DNA of 49,379 nucleotides from Dendronalium phyllosphericum CENA369. Its GTDB lineage: Bacteria > Cyanobacteriota > Cyanobacteriia > Cyanobacteriales > Nostocaceae. The stretch is from NCBI RefSeq assembly GCF_016056275.1, contig NZ_JAECZA010000315.1:1-49379 (forward strand), given 5' to 3'. The notes below the pieces were generated by a model. It made no database searches and was not told the origin of the DNA. It saw only the letters and a program-made list of their open reading frames with translations. Below, one piece after another: positions 16,663-25,344 of this stretch. The translations under genes and the position numbers were made by a program. Positions within the stretch are counted from its first letter, which is position 1. Every line of letters begins with the position of its first letter.

Positions 16663-17535
16663 ATGAGTGGTTATCAAAAATCAGAAATAGATAAATCTTT
16701 GACAGCAGAATTATACAGACCTTTACCAACAGGAAGATTATTATTTAATTATGGAATGAATGCGATCGCTTTTGCTTTGACAGGGTTAGCGTTAATTCCT
16801 TTACTATCTATTTTATGGGAAATTCTCCATCGAGGAATATCTGGTTTAAAAGCAGATATGTTTGTCAAATCAGTGATTGATTATGGTTTTGGCAATGCCA
16901 TTTTAGGGACAGTAACAGTTGTAGGTATCGGTTCATTACTAAGTATTCCTGTAGGCATGTTAACAGGGATATTTTTAGCAGAATTTGGTCAAACTAACCC
17001 AACTCGCGTTGTTCGCTTTATTGCTACTATTCTTAGTGGTGTGCCTTCAATTGTAGTGGGTGTATTTGCTTACGGTGTTATTGTTTTAGTTACTAAAGGA
17101 TTTAGTGCGATCGCAGGTGGTTTTGCTTTAGCTGTCATCATGTTACCTATAATCGTTCTTACAACAGAAGAAGCTTTAAAACTAATTCCTGTCGAACAAC
17201 GTCTCGCCTCCGCTGCTTTGGGTGGAACTCGCTTCCAAACTACTTTTCGTATTGTCGTTACAGCTGCTATACCCGGAATTACCACAGGTATATTATTGGC
17301 TGTGGCCCGTGCTGCTGGGGAAACAGCACCTCTGCTTTTTACTGCTTTGTTTAGCCTAGATTGGTCGGCAGATTTATTGAGTCCTACAGCTTCTCTACCA
17401 GTATTAATTTTTAATCTTTATAACGACCCCGATCCCCAAAAAAACCAATTAGTTTGGACTACTTCTATAGTCTTACTAAGCTTAGTTTTATGTGTTAGTC
17501 TCATATCTCGTTTAATTACAAGAAAGAGAAAGTAA
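16663..17535 (+). CDS. pstA: Phosphate ABC transporter permease PstA
   Basis: The product of about 290 residues has six helices and the PstA-type loop EEALKLIPVEQRLASAALGGTRFQTTFRIV, with ARAAGETAPLLFTALF towards the end. It pairs with PstC. I start at ATG 16663 (MSGYQKS) because the upstream GTG extension has no family support and overlaps a small direct repeat (ATTACGA at 16643-16658). Downstream, tandem GGGGATT units separate it from pstB. Confidence 0.93.
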   Translation: MSGYQKSEIDKSLTAELYRPLPTGRLLFNYGMNAIAFALTGLALIPLLSILWEILHRGISGLKADMFVKSVIDYGFGNAILGTVTVVGIGSLLSIPVGMLTGIFLAEFGQTNPTRVVRFIATILSGVPSIVVGVFAYGVIVLVTKGFSAIAGGFALAVIMLPIIVLTTEEALKLIPVEQRLASAALGGTRFQTTFRIVVTAAIPGITTGILLAVARAAGETAPLLFTALFSLDWSADLLSPTASLPVLIFNLYNDPDPQKNQLVWTTSIVLLSLVLCVSLISRLITRKRK

Positions 17536-17537
17536 AA

Positions 17538-17560
17538 GGGATTGGGGATTGGGGATTGGG
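17538..17560. repeat. Tandem GGGGATT repeat
   Basis: Three head-to-tail copies of a GGGGATT heptamer between pstA and pstB. This is a common cyanobacterial spacer repeat. Confidence 0.7.
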
Positions 17561-17691
17561 TTACAAAACGCTCATATTTGTCTCCCCAAGTGGAGCGACT
17601 GCCATTCCACACCAAGTAGACGTATGGTCTGCGTATTCTGGGCGCGACCAAGTAAAAGTTTTCTATTTTTTATTTTAATTTATTTGCAAGT

Positions 17692-18471
17692 ATGAGTAAT
17701 TTAATTCCAGCTATAAAAGTCAAAAATTTAAGCTTTTACTACAGCAAGTCTAAAGCCATTGAAGGAATATCAATGGATATTTACCAGAACCAAGTAACTG
17801 CAATTATTGGCCCTAGTGGTTGTGGTAAATCTACCTTCATCAAAACTCTTAATCGGATTAGTGAATTAGAAGGTTCTGTAAAAGTAGAAGGAAGCGTCGA
17901 ATTTTTGGGTCAGAATATTTATAACTCTCGCATCAACTTAAATCAGCTACGTCGTCAAATTGGGATGGTGTTTCAAAAACCAAATCCTTTTTCGATGAGC
18001 ATTTACGAAAATGTTGCCTATGGTATGAGAATATCACGCAGGCGATCGCCAACAGAATTAGATGAAATTGTCGAATCTGCCCTCAAAGATGCTGCTCTCT
18101 GGGATGAAGTGAAAGATAAGCTAAATAAATCAGCTTTGGGACTTTCTGGCGGTCAACAACAGCGATTATGCATTGCCCGTGCCTTAGCAGTCAAACCCAA
18201 AATTTTGCTGATGGATGAGCCTTGTTCTGCTCTTGACCCTATCGCTACGATGAAAGTTGAGGAACTGATCCATAGTTTACGCTCCCAATTGACAATTGCG
18301 ATCGTTACTCACAACATGCAGCAGGCTACTCGTGTCTCCGATTTCACAGCTTTCTTCAGCACTGATGAGAGTCGTATCGGTCAAATGGTTGAATTTGGCA
18401 CTACAGAGCAAATTTTTAACAACCCACTCGACTCTCGCACCCGTGACTATGTTTCCGGGCGTTTTGGTTAA
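17692..18471 (+). CDS. pstB: Phosphate ABC transporter ATPase PstB (intact copy)
   Basis: The 259-residue ATPase energises PstCA. All motifs are intact: Walker [10 protein letters not shown] (40-48), Q-loop Gln95 in [10 protein letters not shown], signature LSGGQ (151-155), Walker B ILLMDEP with D175 and catalytic E176, and H207. It ends DYVSGRFG, normal for the family. It lies 156 bp after pstA, separated by a GGGGATT tandem repeat. A divergent second copy follows. Confidence 0.95.
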   Translation: MSNLIPAIKVKNLSFYYSKSKAIEGISMDIYQNQVTAIIGPSGCGKSTFIKTLNRISELEGSVKVEGSVEFLGQNIYNSRINLNQLRRQIGMVFQKPNPFSMSIYENVAYGMRISRRRSPTELDEIVESALKDAALWDEVKDKLNKSALGLSGGQQQRLCIARALAVKPKILLMDEPCSALDPIATMKVEELIHSLRSQLTIAIVTHNMQQATRVSDFTAFFSTDESRIGQMVEFGTTEQIFNNPLDSRTRDYVSGRFG

Positions 18472-19032
18472 GTTGTATCTCAGGGGAGTGCATCGGTAAA
18501 GTACTCAATTCTTGCATCTAAATACAATTATCTAATTTCTTCCCCCCCTGCTTGCCAAAGCGGGAGAACCACCAAAACCAGACCTACTCACGAATTACGA
18601 ATTATTACTGTAGCTTTACCCTACTTAAATTTATCGCGTAAATCTACTTATATATAGACTCAAAGTTATAAAGTAGCTATACTCCAGGTAGCAGTATAAA
18701 CTAATGCGATGATTAGATGACAATTTCACCAGAAAAAACGTATTATTTCAAGTTGAACTAGTTAGGCGATCGCAAAAAAAATTACTGTATTGTTAGTTGC
18801 TTGATTGTAAATTGATGCAATACTTGACAAAATCTTGAATTGCCAGATAAACAGTTAATTTTGACTAAAAAACGCCAAAATTGACGTTGATTTTGATTCA
18901 AATATCTACTATTTCATACTGCTGTTTAGCATCAATGAATGCTGACTTTTGCTCTGCAAAGCCGTAAGGAGTCCATATTGACTTCACAATGTTTTTGTTG
19001 AGTCAATATTTATTGCACATGTTTTTTTAGAG
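18472..19032. other. Spacer between the two pstB genes
   Basis: Non-coding, with an ATTACGAATTATTA motif near 18594 that also occurs upstream of pstA, and an inverted repeat at 18975-19009 just before the second pstB. No gene recognised. Confidence 0.5.
18975..19009. promoter_or_regulatory. Inverted repeat before second pstB
   Basis: ATATTGACT and AGTCAATAT form a perfect 9-bp inverted repeat separated by 17 nt, 23 bp before the ATG. It could be an operator or an mRNA hairpin near the ribosome binding site. Confidence 0.5.
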
Positions 19033-19818
19033 ATGAATAAACTAATTCCAGCCATCAAAGTCAAAAATCTCAATTTTTATTACGATACCCAAAAGATACT
19101 CGAAGGAGTATCAATGGAGATTTACCAAAGCAAAGTAACAGCAATTATTGGCCCTAGTGGTTGTGGAAAATCGACTTTTATCAAATGTCTAAATCGCATG
19201 TGTGAATTAGAAGGAGAAGCACACGTTGAAGGGAAAGTAGAATTTTTTAATCAAAATATCTATGAACGTCGGATTAACTTAAATAGGCTGCGTCGGCAAG
19301 TCAGCATGGTACTCCCCAAACCAAATCTTTTTCCTTTGAGCGTTTATGATAATGTTGCTTATGGAGTGAAAATAGTAGGCTGGCGACCGAAAGTAGAATT
19401 GGATGAGATTATAGAATCTGCAATTAAAGAGGCCGACCTTTGGGATGAAGTGAAAAATAAATTGCACAAATCGGCTTTAGAACTTTCTGCTGGTCAACAA
19501 CAGCGATTATGCATTGCCCGTACTTTAGCAGTCAAACCAAAAATTCTTTTAATGGATGAGCCTTGTTTTGGTCTCGATCCAATTGCTAGCATGAAAGTTG
19601 AGACTTTAATCCAAAGTTTGCGCTTGCGTTCTGAATTAACAATGGTGATTATTAGTCACAATTTGCAGCAAGTCGCTCGGATATCTGATTTTACAGCTTT
19701 CTTTCATACTAATGAAAATCGCATCGGTCAAATAGTTGAATTTGGTACTACAAAAAAAATGTTTTCCAATCCGATTGATTCTCGTACCCGTGACTACGTT
19801 TTTGCTCGTCTACCTTAG
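19033..19818 (+). CDS. Second PstB-like ATPase with altered motifs
   Basis: A 261-residue paralogue of the preceding pstB, similar over its whole length. Walker [10 protein letters not shown] (40-48), Walker B DE (175-176) and the switch His in IISHN are kept. The Q-loop glutamine is replaced by proline (residue 95, MVLPKPNLF), and the signature reads LSAGQ instead of LSGGQ. These sites couple ATP use to the permease and form the ATP sandwich, so normal transport activity is doubtful. It may be a regulatory or decaying copy. The frame is intact over its full length. Confidence 0.88.
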   Translation: MNKLIPAIKVKNLNFYYDTQKILEGVSMEIYQSKVTAIIGPSGCGKSTFIKCLNRMCELEGEAHVEGKVEFFNQNIYERRINLNRLRRQVSMVLPKPNLFPLSVYDNVAYGVKIVGWRPKVELDEIIESAIKEADLWDEVKNKLHKSALELSAGQQQRLCIARTLAVKPKILLMDEPCFGLDPIASMKVETLIQSLRLRSELTMVIISHNLQQVARISDFTAFFHTNENRIGQIVEFGTTKKMFSNPIDSRTRDYVFARLP

Positions 19819-20338
19819 TTAAGGTATGCCTATTAGAGGTTATTTATAAAGTAAAAATAAAATTTAGGCGAATATAATTCGCTACTACACAAACGAAGTC
19901 CGCCTACTCGGACTAACGGAAAATCAAGCTTGTTGAACCCACAAAGGTGGATAAAAGGGAGTAGGGAGTAGGGAAACTAAGCCGCCCCCTTCGGGGCGGG
20001 GTTTCAACCTATCTTGTGCAATACAAGGATTTTTCGCGCCACTTGCGGGCGAGGCTTTAACCTTTTTCGGGGCTAATTTCTTCCCCTACTCCCTACTCCC
20101 TACTCCCCACTCCCGCCCCGAAGGGGTAAAGTCTCGTGTAGCCGCGACTTCTAGTCGCAAAGGCAAGTAACAAATTAGACTTTTCAAACAACCTCTTAAC
20201 CTTTTCCTCTCTGTTTTATCTGGAACAGTTTAGGCAGTTTTACGGTTCTCAGATGGTTTCCTGCCCAGATATAACATGGGAAAATTACCGTCTTTAATGA
20301 TGGTATTAGCCAGGTTGTCCTACTGTAATATGTGAGCT
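19819..20338. other. Intergenic region holding a MITE-like element
   Basis: The interval is dominated by the non-coding element at 19868-20158. Flanks carry AGAGGTT and AACCTCT in inverted orientation. No gene seen. Confidence 0.6.
19868..20158. mobile_element. MITE-like non-coding repeat element
   Basis: The left end GCGAATATAATTCGC-TACTACACAAAC and the right end (reverse complement) GCGACTAGAAGTCGC-GGCTACACGAGAC are imperfect inverted repeats, each with its own small hairpin. Internally, GGGAGTAGGGAGTAGGG near 19959 and CCCTACTCCCTACTCCC near 20092 form a second inverted pair, and GCCCCTTCGGGGC-like hairpins lie near 19982 and 20115. No transposase is encoded. Similar ends are dispersed in Nostoc-type genomes, from memory. 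Confidence 0.6.
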
Positions 20339-21754
20339 ATGCCAAATGAAGAGTTGACTGTCCATGATTCTACACAATTAAATAAAATTGGTTTCTATGT
20401 ATGTCAAGCAATTATTGCTATTCAAGAACAGCAGCCAGAATTACTGCTCGAAAAGTACAGGAATGTTCAGTGGCTTAGTTCTTCTAATCAATTGAATTTA
20501 ACGGCAAAATTTATAGAAATACTCAGTCCAATTTCAGATAGAGATGCATTGCTACAAAAATTGCACAAATATCTGAAAGCTATGTTAACTCCTGAAGCCT
20601 TTACTTCACCAATCTTATTAGAATTAGTAGAAAAACTTCGTCAAATTAATACTGCAACAACTGAGTTAAATGGTTCAGATAAACTCATAAATTTCAAATT
20701 ATCTCAACAATATGAATCTGCTGCTAATTCGCTTACTATTACTCAGACAGGGATAGCAGTATTACTTTTGGATGCAGAAAATTTACAACTTAACACTGAA
20801 ACAGAAAAATTTTTAAAAGAAGTTTGTAATTATCCCATTCAAGTTAAAATTGCCTTTGCCAATTGGTGCAGTATGGGTAAACGAGATGTTGAATTACACG
20901 GACGTGGTTATGACTTAATTCATGTACCTACTGGTAAGGACAATGCTGATGGCAAAATGATCGCTTTTGGCTCATCTGTTCGCGAGCGTTACCCAAATGC
21001 CAAAGAAGTTTTAGTATGTTCGTCAGATAAAGTGATGACTAACCTTTGCAATCATCTTCAGCAGAATGGATTAATCGTATATCAGGTTAGTAAGCAAGGA
21101 GAAGGTATTATAGTATTAAATTATTCTCAGGGTAAGATTGTTAAACAATTCCTTAATTCTGGACTCGAAATACCAACACTTGAACAATTTCTTCAACAAA
21201 TTAAAGAATTAATCAAAGTCGAACAAAAACATACTCAAAGTTGTTGGGTTAAGCTGGCTACTATTTCTCAAACTTTTAAAAATAAATATAAATTTAATAT
21301 AAGTCAAGTTATTTCTAAACATCTTCCCGGTAAAAAAGCTAGAGATATTTTTATTAACTATCCTGCTGATTTTGTGATTCATCAAGTTGATGAAGCGTCT
21401 GAATGTTACATAACACTATTTGAAATCGAACAAGCCAAAGCTAGTAATAACCAGGATGATAGTCTAATAAGGAGTGCCGATGCATCTTTACTATCTCGTA
21501 TTACTTCCAAAGCAGATTTAGAACAAGCGCTCAAGTATATTATTAATGAGTTAACTAAACAATCTCCTGACAGCTACATTAACATTGGAAATTTAGGTAG
21601 CTCATTTAAGCAGCAGTATGGTAAACCAATTACCGAGCAAATCAAATCTTTGCAACTGAGCGGTAATTTTATTAAATTTTTACAGTCCTGTAGTTCTTTT
21701 AACTTAAAGCAAACAGAACAAGGATGGAAGGTGGGGTTAGGGACTTCCAGATGA
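20339..21754 (+). CDS. NYN-domain nuclease with two LOTUS/OST-HTH domains
   Basis: The 471-residue protein has a helical N-terminal region (1-115), a NYN (PIN-like) nuclease domain (about 137-265) and two winged-helix LOTUS/OST-HTH domains (about 285-360 and 390-465). Candidate metal-binding acidic residues are D145 in LLLDAENLQ, D201/D204 in GKDNADGK and D230 in CSSDKVMTN. In the LOTUS parts, CWVKLATISQTFKNKY and YINIGNLGSSFKQQYGKPI resemble the family. NYN-LOTUS proteins bind and cut RNA (MARF1 is the best-known eukaryotic example). The cellular target here is unknown. It is a single-gene unit. Confidence 0.75.
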   Translation: MPNEELTVHDSTQLNKIGFYVCQAIIAIQEQQPELLLEKYRNVQWLSSSNQLNLTAKFIEILSPISDRDALLQKLHKYLKAMLTPEAFTSPILLELVEKLRQINTATTELNGSDKLINFKLSQQYESAANSLTITQTGIAVLLLDAENLQLNTETEKFLKEVCNYPIQVKIAFANWCSMGKRDVELHGRGYDLIHVPTGKDNADGKMIAFGSSVRERYPNAKEVLVCSSDKVMTNLCNHLQQNGLIVYQVSKQGEGIIVLNYSQGKIVKQFLNSGLEIPTLEQFLQQIKELIKVEQKHTQSCWVKLATISQTFKNKYKFNISQVISKHLPGKKARDIFINYPADFVIHQVDEASECYITLFEIEQAKASNNQDDSLIRSADASLLSRITSKADLEQALKYIINELTKQSPDSYINIGNLGSSFKQQYGKPITEQIKSLQLSGNFIKFLQSCSSFNLKQTEQGWKVGLGTSR

Positions 21755-21900
21755 AAAAGGGAGTAGGGGGAGTAGGGGGAGATGAGGGAGATGAGGGAGA
21801 TGAGGGAGAATAACTTGCGACTTGCGACTTCTGCCTCCTGCCTCCTGCCTCCTGACTTTTAACTCAGCACTCAGCACTCAGTACTCAGCACTTACAAGGT
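21755..21900. repeat. Cluster of short tandem repeats
   Basis: Four types stand in a row: GGGGGAGTA (two copies), GAGATGAGG (three), CTCCTGC (three) and ACTCAGC-type heptamers (three to four). They fill the spacer between the NYN-LOTUS gene and the kinase gene. Confidence 0.8.
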
Positions 21901-21999
21901 TTCTAATCTAAGCTAAAACCTCAGTCTTTAGGCAGATCCTGATTAGCAAGAAACTCGGATTGAATAGAAGAAGCCGTGTATGCATACGGATGAATATTC

Positions 22000-24900
22000 A
22001 TGAAGCGCGATGCCACTGGTAAATTTGTTAGCAATTGGGACTCAGAAACCAAACAAAGAGTGAGCTTATCTCTTACCAGTACAGCATGGCAATTACTTGA
22101 TGAAGAGGCTCACACACAAGGAATTTCCCGTTCTGAGGCGATTGAACGCTTTGCCCGTAACCTGGGGAATGATGGGGTAGATCGCAACGCCTTGCTGCAA
22201 CAAATCGTTGAACAGCAGCAAGCGATCGCCACCTTAGAGCGGCAAAAACAAGAGCTGCAATCCTTAGTAGAAAATGCGCCACGCCAAATACAGGCACGAC
22301 AACAAATTGAAGAACTGCTCAAGAAGCTCCAGTACAAAGAAGAACAGCAGCAATTTCTCATCGAATTGAATGACGCAATTCGTACCATTGAAGACTCGAA
22401 GGAAATCATCTGGCGAGTTGTTAATGGTACAGGGCAACACTTCCAAGTTACTCGCTGTACCTACGGTGAAATTGATGCCAGCCAAGAATACATCGTCGTC
22501 GATCGCGACTATTGCAATGGTGTCATCAGCGTGGTTGGCAGTTACCAGATGAATTTCTTTGGTGCTGAAATCATTGCTGAATTAAAACAGGGCAAAACAT
22601 TAGTTGTAGATGATGTAGATAGCGATCCTCGGATTAGCAACCCAGAAGCGGCTGCCTTTGAAGCAATTCAGACAAAATCTTTACTGTGCGTTCCCTTGGT
22701 GAAAGAAAGCCGATTTGTGGCCTTGCTTGTGCTGCATCATGTTTCGCCTCGCCACTGGACAAAAGAGGATGTGGCACTGATGGAGCGAATTGCTCAAAAA
22801 ACTTGGCTAGCCGTCGAGCGATCGCGCGCAGAAGAGGCATTGCAAGATAGCACAGCTAGGCTGCAACTAGCCTTGATGGTCGGTCGCATGGGAACCTGGG
22901 ACTGGGATATGCAGATGAATACGGTAACTTGGTCAGACGGCCAATTTGCCATCATGGGACTTCAACCAAACGAGTGCCAACCCAGCTATGAAATGTGGCT
23001 CAATAGCGTTCATCCAGATGACTTAGCTCAAACTGAAATAGCTCTGCAACAAGCTATGCTCCAGAGAATCGAATATCACCAAGAATATCGAACTCTTTGG
23101 ACGGATGGTTCTATTCGCTGGACAGAAGCTAGAGGACAATTTATATATAATGCCCAAGGACAACCGACGCACATGATTGGCGTTCTCATTGACATCACAG
23201 AACGCAAGCAAGCCGAACAAGAGCGAGAACGATTGCTAGAACGAGAACGCATCGCTCGGACGCAAGTGGAAGTCGCACAGCGCCAATTAACAGCTTTGTT
23301 TGAAACCTCACCGATTGGCATTGGTCTGTTAGATACCAACCAGCGATTTATTGCCATTAATGAAGCATTAGCCCAAATTAACGGACTCACCCGCGAACAG
23401 CACTTCGGACGTTCAATTCCCGAAATTTTTGGTCAATTCGATTCTAAATTAGTCGAAGTCTTTCATCACATTTACACCACAGGGAATCCTTTTATTTCTT
23501 CTAGTTTTGCCATCAATGTTCCCGGACGTAGCGATCGCTCCCCCGGTTACTACAACGTTTACTATTTGCCCACAACAAACGCAAACCATCGAGTAGAAGA
23601 CGTTTTAGTATATGTCGTAGATGTAACAGAGCAAGTACGGTTAGAGCGCGGTCAAAGCTTTCTCGCGTCAGCGAGTGCAGTCCTGGCCTCTTCGCTCGAT
23701 TACCAAATCACCTTGGAGCGATTGGCACAGCTAGCAGTATCCGAGTTGGCAGATTGGTGTACTATTCACATCGTTGAAGAAGATGGTTCCATTGAGCAGA
23801 TTGCAGTAGCTCATACCGACCCGGCAAAACTCCAATGGGCGCAGCAAATCAGACAAAAATATCCTCTAGACCCGAATGCTCCTCGCGGTGCTGCATTGAC
23901 ATTACGAACTGGGCAATCTGATTTCTTAGCCGATATTCCCGAGGAGTTGCTCGTACAAGCAGCCCGCGATCCAGAACATTTAGAAATTTTGCGCCAAGTT
24001 GGGTTCAAATCTATCATGACAGTGCCACTTAAAACTCAAACACAAATTCTTGGTGTAATTACCTTTGTTTCTGCCGAGTCTGGACTGCGATACGACCAAA
24101 TCGACTTGCAACTAGCCGAAGAACTAGCTCACCGCGCTTCCTTAGCTATGGAAAATGCTCAGTTGTACCGAGTTGCTCAACACGATCGCGCCAAAGCCGA
24201 AGCTGCTAACCGAGTTAAAGACGAATTTCTAGCGGTGCTTTCCCACGAATTGCGATCGCCCCTAAATCCGATTCTCGGCTGGACAAAAATGTTACGAAGT
24301 CGGCGCTTAGACTCAACAAAAGCCGAACAAGCCTTAGAAACAATCGAACGCAATGCCAAGCTGCAAGCGGAGTTGATTGAAGACTTGTTAGATGTCTCCC
24401 GCATCCTTCAAGGAAAAATGACCTTAAACGTCGCTCCAGTTAATTTAGCTGCAACAATTCAAGCAGCTACAGAAACGGTACGACTGGCAGCAGAAACCAA
24501 AAACATTCACATTCAGACCAGACTCAACCCAATTTATGGAACAGTTTTTGGCGATGCGAACCGCCTGCAACAAGTTGTCTGGAACCTTGTTTCCAACGCT
24601 GTGAAGTTCACACCATCGGGAGGACGAGTTGAGGTAGAACTAAAGCAGGGTGGCATGTATGCTGAGATTCAAGTCAAAGACACAGGCATTGGTATCAACC
24701 CAGAGTTTTTACCTCATGTGTTTGAATACTTTCAGCAAGAAGATGCCACAACCACACGAAAATTCGGCGGGCTAGGATTGGGGCTGGCGATTGTGCGCCA
24801 TTTAACCGAACTGCATGGAGGAACCGTTCAAGTAGATAGTCCAGGACAGAATTTAGGTACCATATTCACCGTCCTGCTACCTTTAAATATTGTCGAGCAG

Positions 24901-25326
24901 GAACCATCTGTCAATCACAGTCATTCCGAAACTGTGACAAACCTCACAGGTGTTGAGATATTGGTTGTGGATGATGATGCAGATATGCGGGACTTGGCAG
25001 AATTTATCCTGACACAATCTGGCGCGCAAGTGAAGACAGCCGCCTCGGCAGTACAGGCATTAACTTTCTTGAATCAGTCTGTCCCCAATCTCCTATTGTG
25101 TGACATTGGAATGCCAGAAATGGATGGTTATGCCCTGATTCGGCAAATTAGAAAGTGGTCGCCCCAACAAGGAGGAACCATTCCAGCGATCGCACTTACT
25201 GCTTATGCAGGAGAAATCAACCAGCAGCAAGCCTTAGCTGCCGGATTTCAAATGCATATTTCCAAGCCTGTGGAACCAGAGAAGTTAGTACAAGCAATTG
25301 TCCAATTGCTTTATCCCATTGGGTAA
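22000..25326 (+). CDS. Hybrid sensor histidine kinase with RHH-like N-terminus
   Basis: The 1108-residue cytoplasmic-looking protein has, in order: a ribbon-helix-helix-like segment (18-56, KQRVSLSLTSTAWQLLDEEA...SRSEAIERFARNL), a coiled-coil (about 62-115), GAF (118-275), two PAS domains (about 285-405 and 425-545), a second GAF (555-725), HisKA with the phospho-accepting His in AVLSHELRSPLNPI (about 740-800), HATPase (about 845-960, with N and G boxes VSNAVKFTP and GGLGLGL), and a receiver with DDD and phospho-Asp in LLLCDIGMPEMDGYAL (about 985-1105). No transmembrane span is seen. Its ligand and partner are unknown. No response regulator gene is adjacent. Confidence 0.9.
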   Translation: MKRDATGKFVSNWDSETKQRVSLSLTSTAWQLLDEEAHTQGISRSEAIERFARNLGNDGVDRNALLQQIVEQQQAIATLERQKQELQSLVENAPRQIQARQQIEELLKKLQYKEEQQQFLIELNDAIRTIEDSKEIIWRVVNGTGQHFQVTRCTYGEIDASQEYIVVDRDYCNGVISVVGSYQMNFFGAEIIAELKQGKTLVVDDVDSDPRISNPEAAAFEAIQTKSLLCVPLVKESRFVALLVLHHVSPRHWTKEDVALMERIAQKTWLAVERSRAEEALQDSTARLQLALMVGRMGTWDWDMQMNTVTWSDGQFAIMGLQPNECQPSYEMWLNSVHPDDLAQTEIALQQAMLQRIEYHQEYRTLWTDGSIRWTEARGQFIYNAQGQPTHMIGVLIDITERKQAEQERERLLERERIARTQVEVAQRQLTALFETSPIGIGLLDTNQRFIAINEALAQINGLTREQHFGRSIPEIFGQFDSKLVEVFHHIYTTGNPFISSSFAINVPGRSDRSPGYYNVYYLPTTNANHRVEDVLVYVVDVTEQVRLERGQSFLASASAVLASSLDYQITLERLAQLAVSELADWCTIHIVEEDGSIEQIAVAHTDPAKLQWAQQIRQKYPLDPNAPRGAALTLRTGQSDFLADIPEELLVQAARDPEHLEILRQVGFKSIMTVPLKTQTQILGVITFVSAESGLRYDQIDLQLAEELAHRASLAMENAQLYRVAQHDRAKAEAANRVKDEFLAVLSHELRSPLNPILGWTKMLRSRRLDSTKAEQALETIERNAKLQAELIEDLLDVSRILQGKMTLNVAPVNLAATIQAATETVRLAAETKNIHIQTRLNPIYGTVFGDANRLQQVVWNLVSNAVKFTPSGGRVEVELKQGGMYAEIQVKDTGIGINPEFLPHVFEYFQQEDATTTRKFGGLGLGLAIVRHLTELHGGTVQVDSPGQNLGTIFTVLLPLNIVEQEPSVNHSHSETVTNLTGVEILVVDDDADMRDLAEFILTQSGAQVKTAASAVQALTFLNQSVPNLLLCDIGMPEMDGYALIRQIRKWSPQQGGTIPAIALTAYAGEINQQQALAAGFQMHISKPVEPEKLVQAIVQLLYPIG

Positions 25327-25344
25327 TAGCAATTCGTAGCTATA

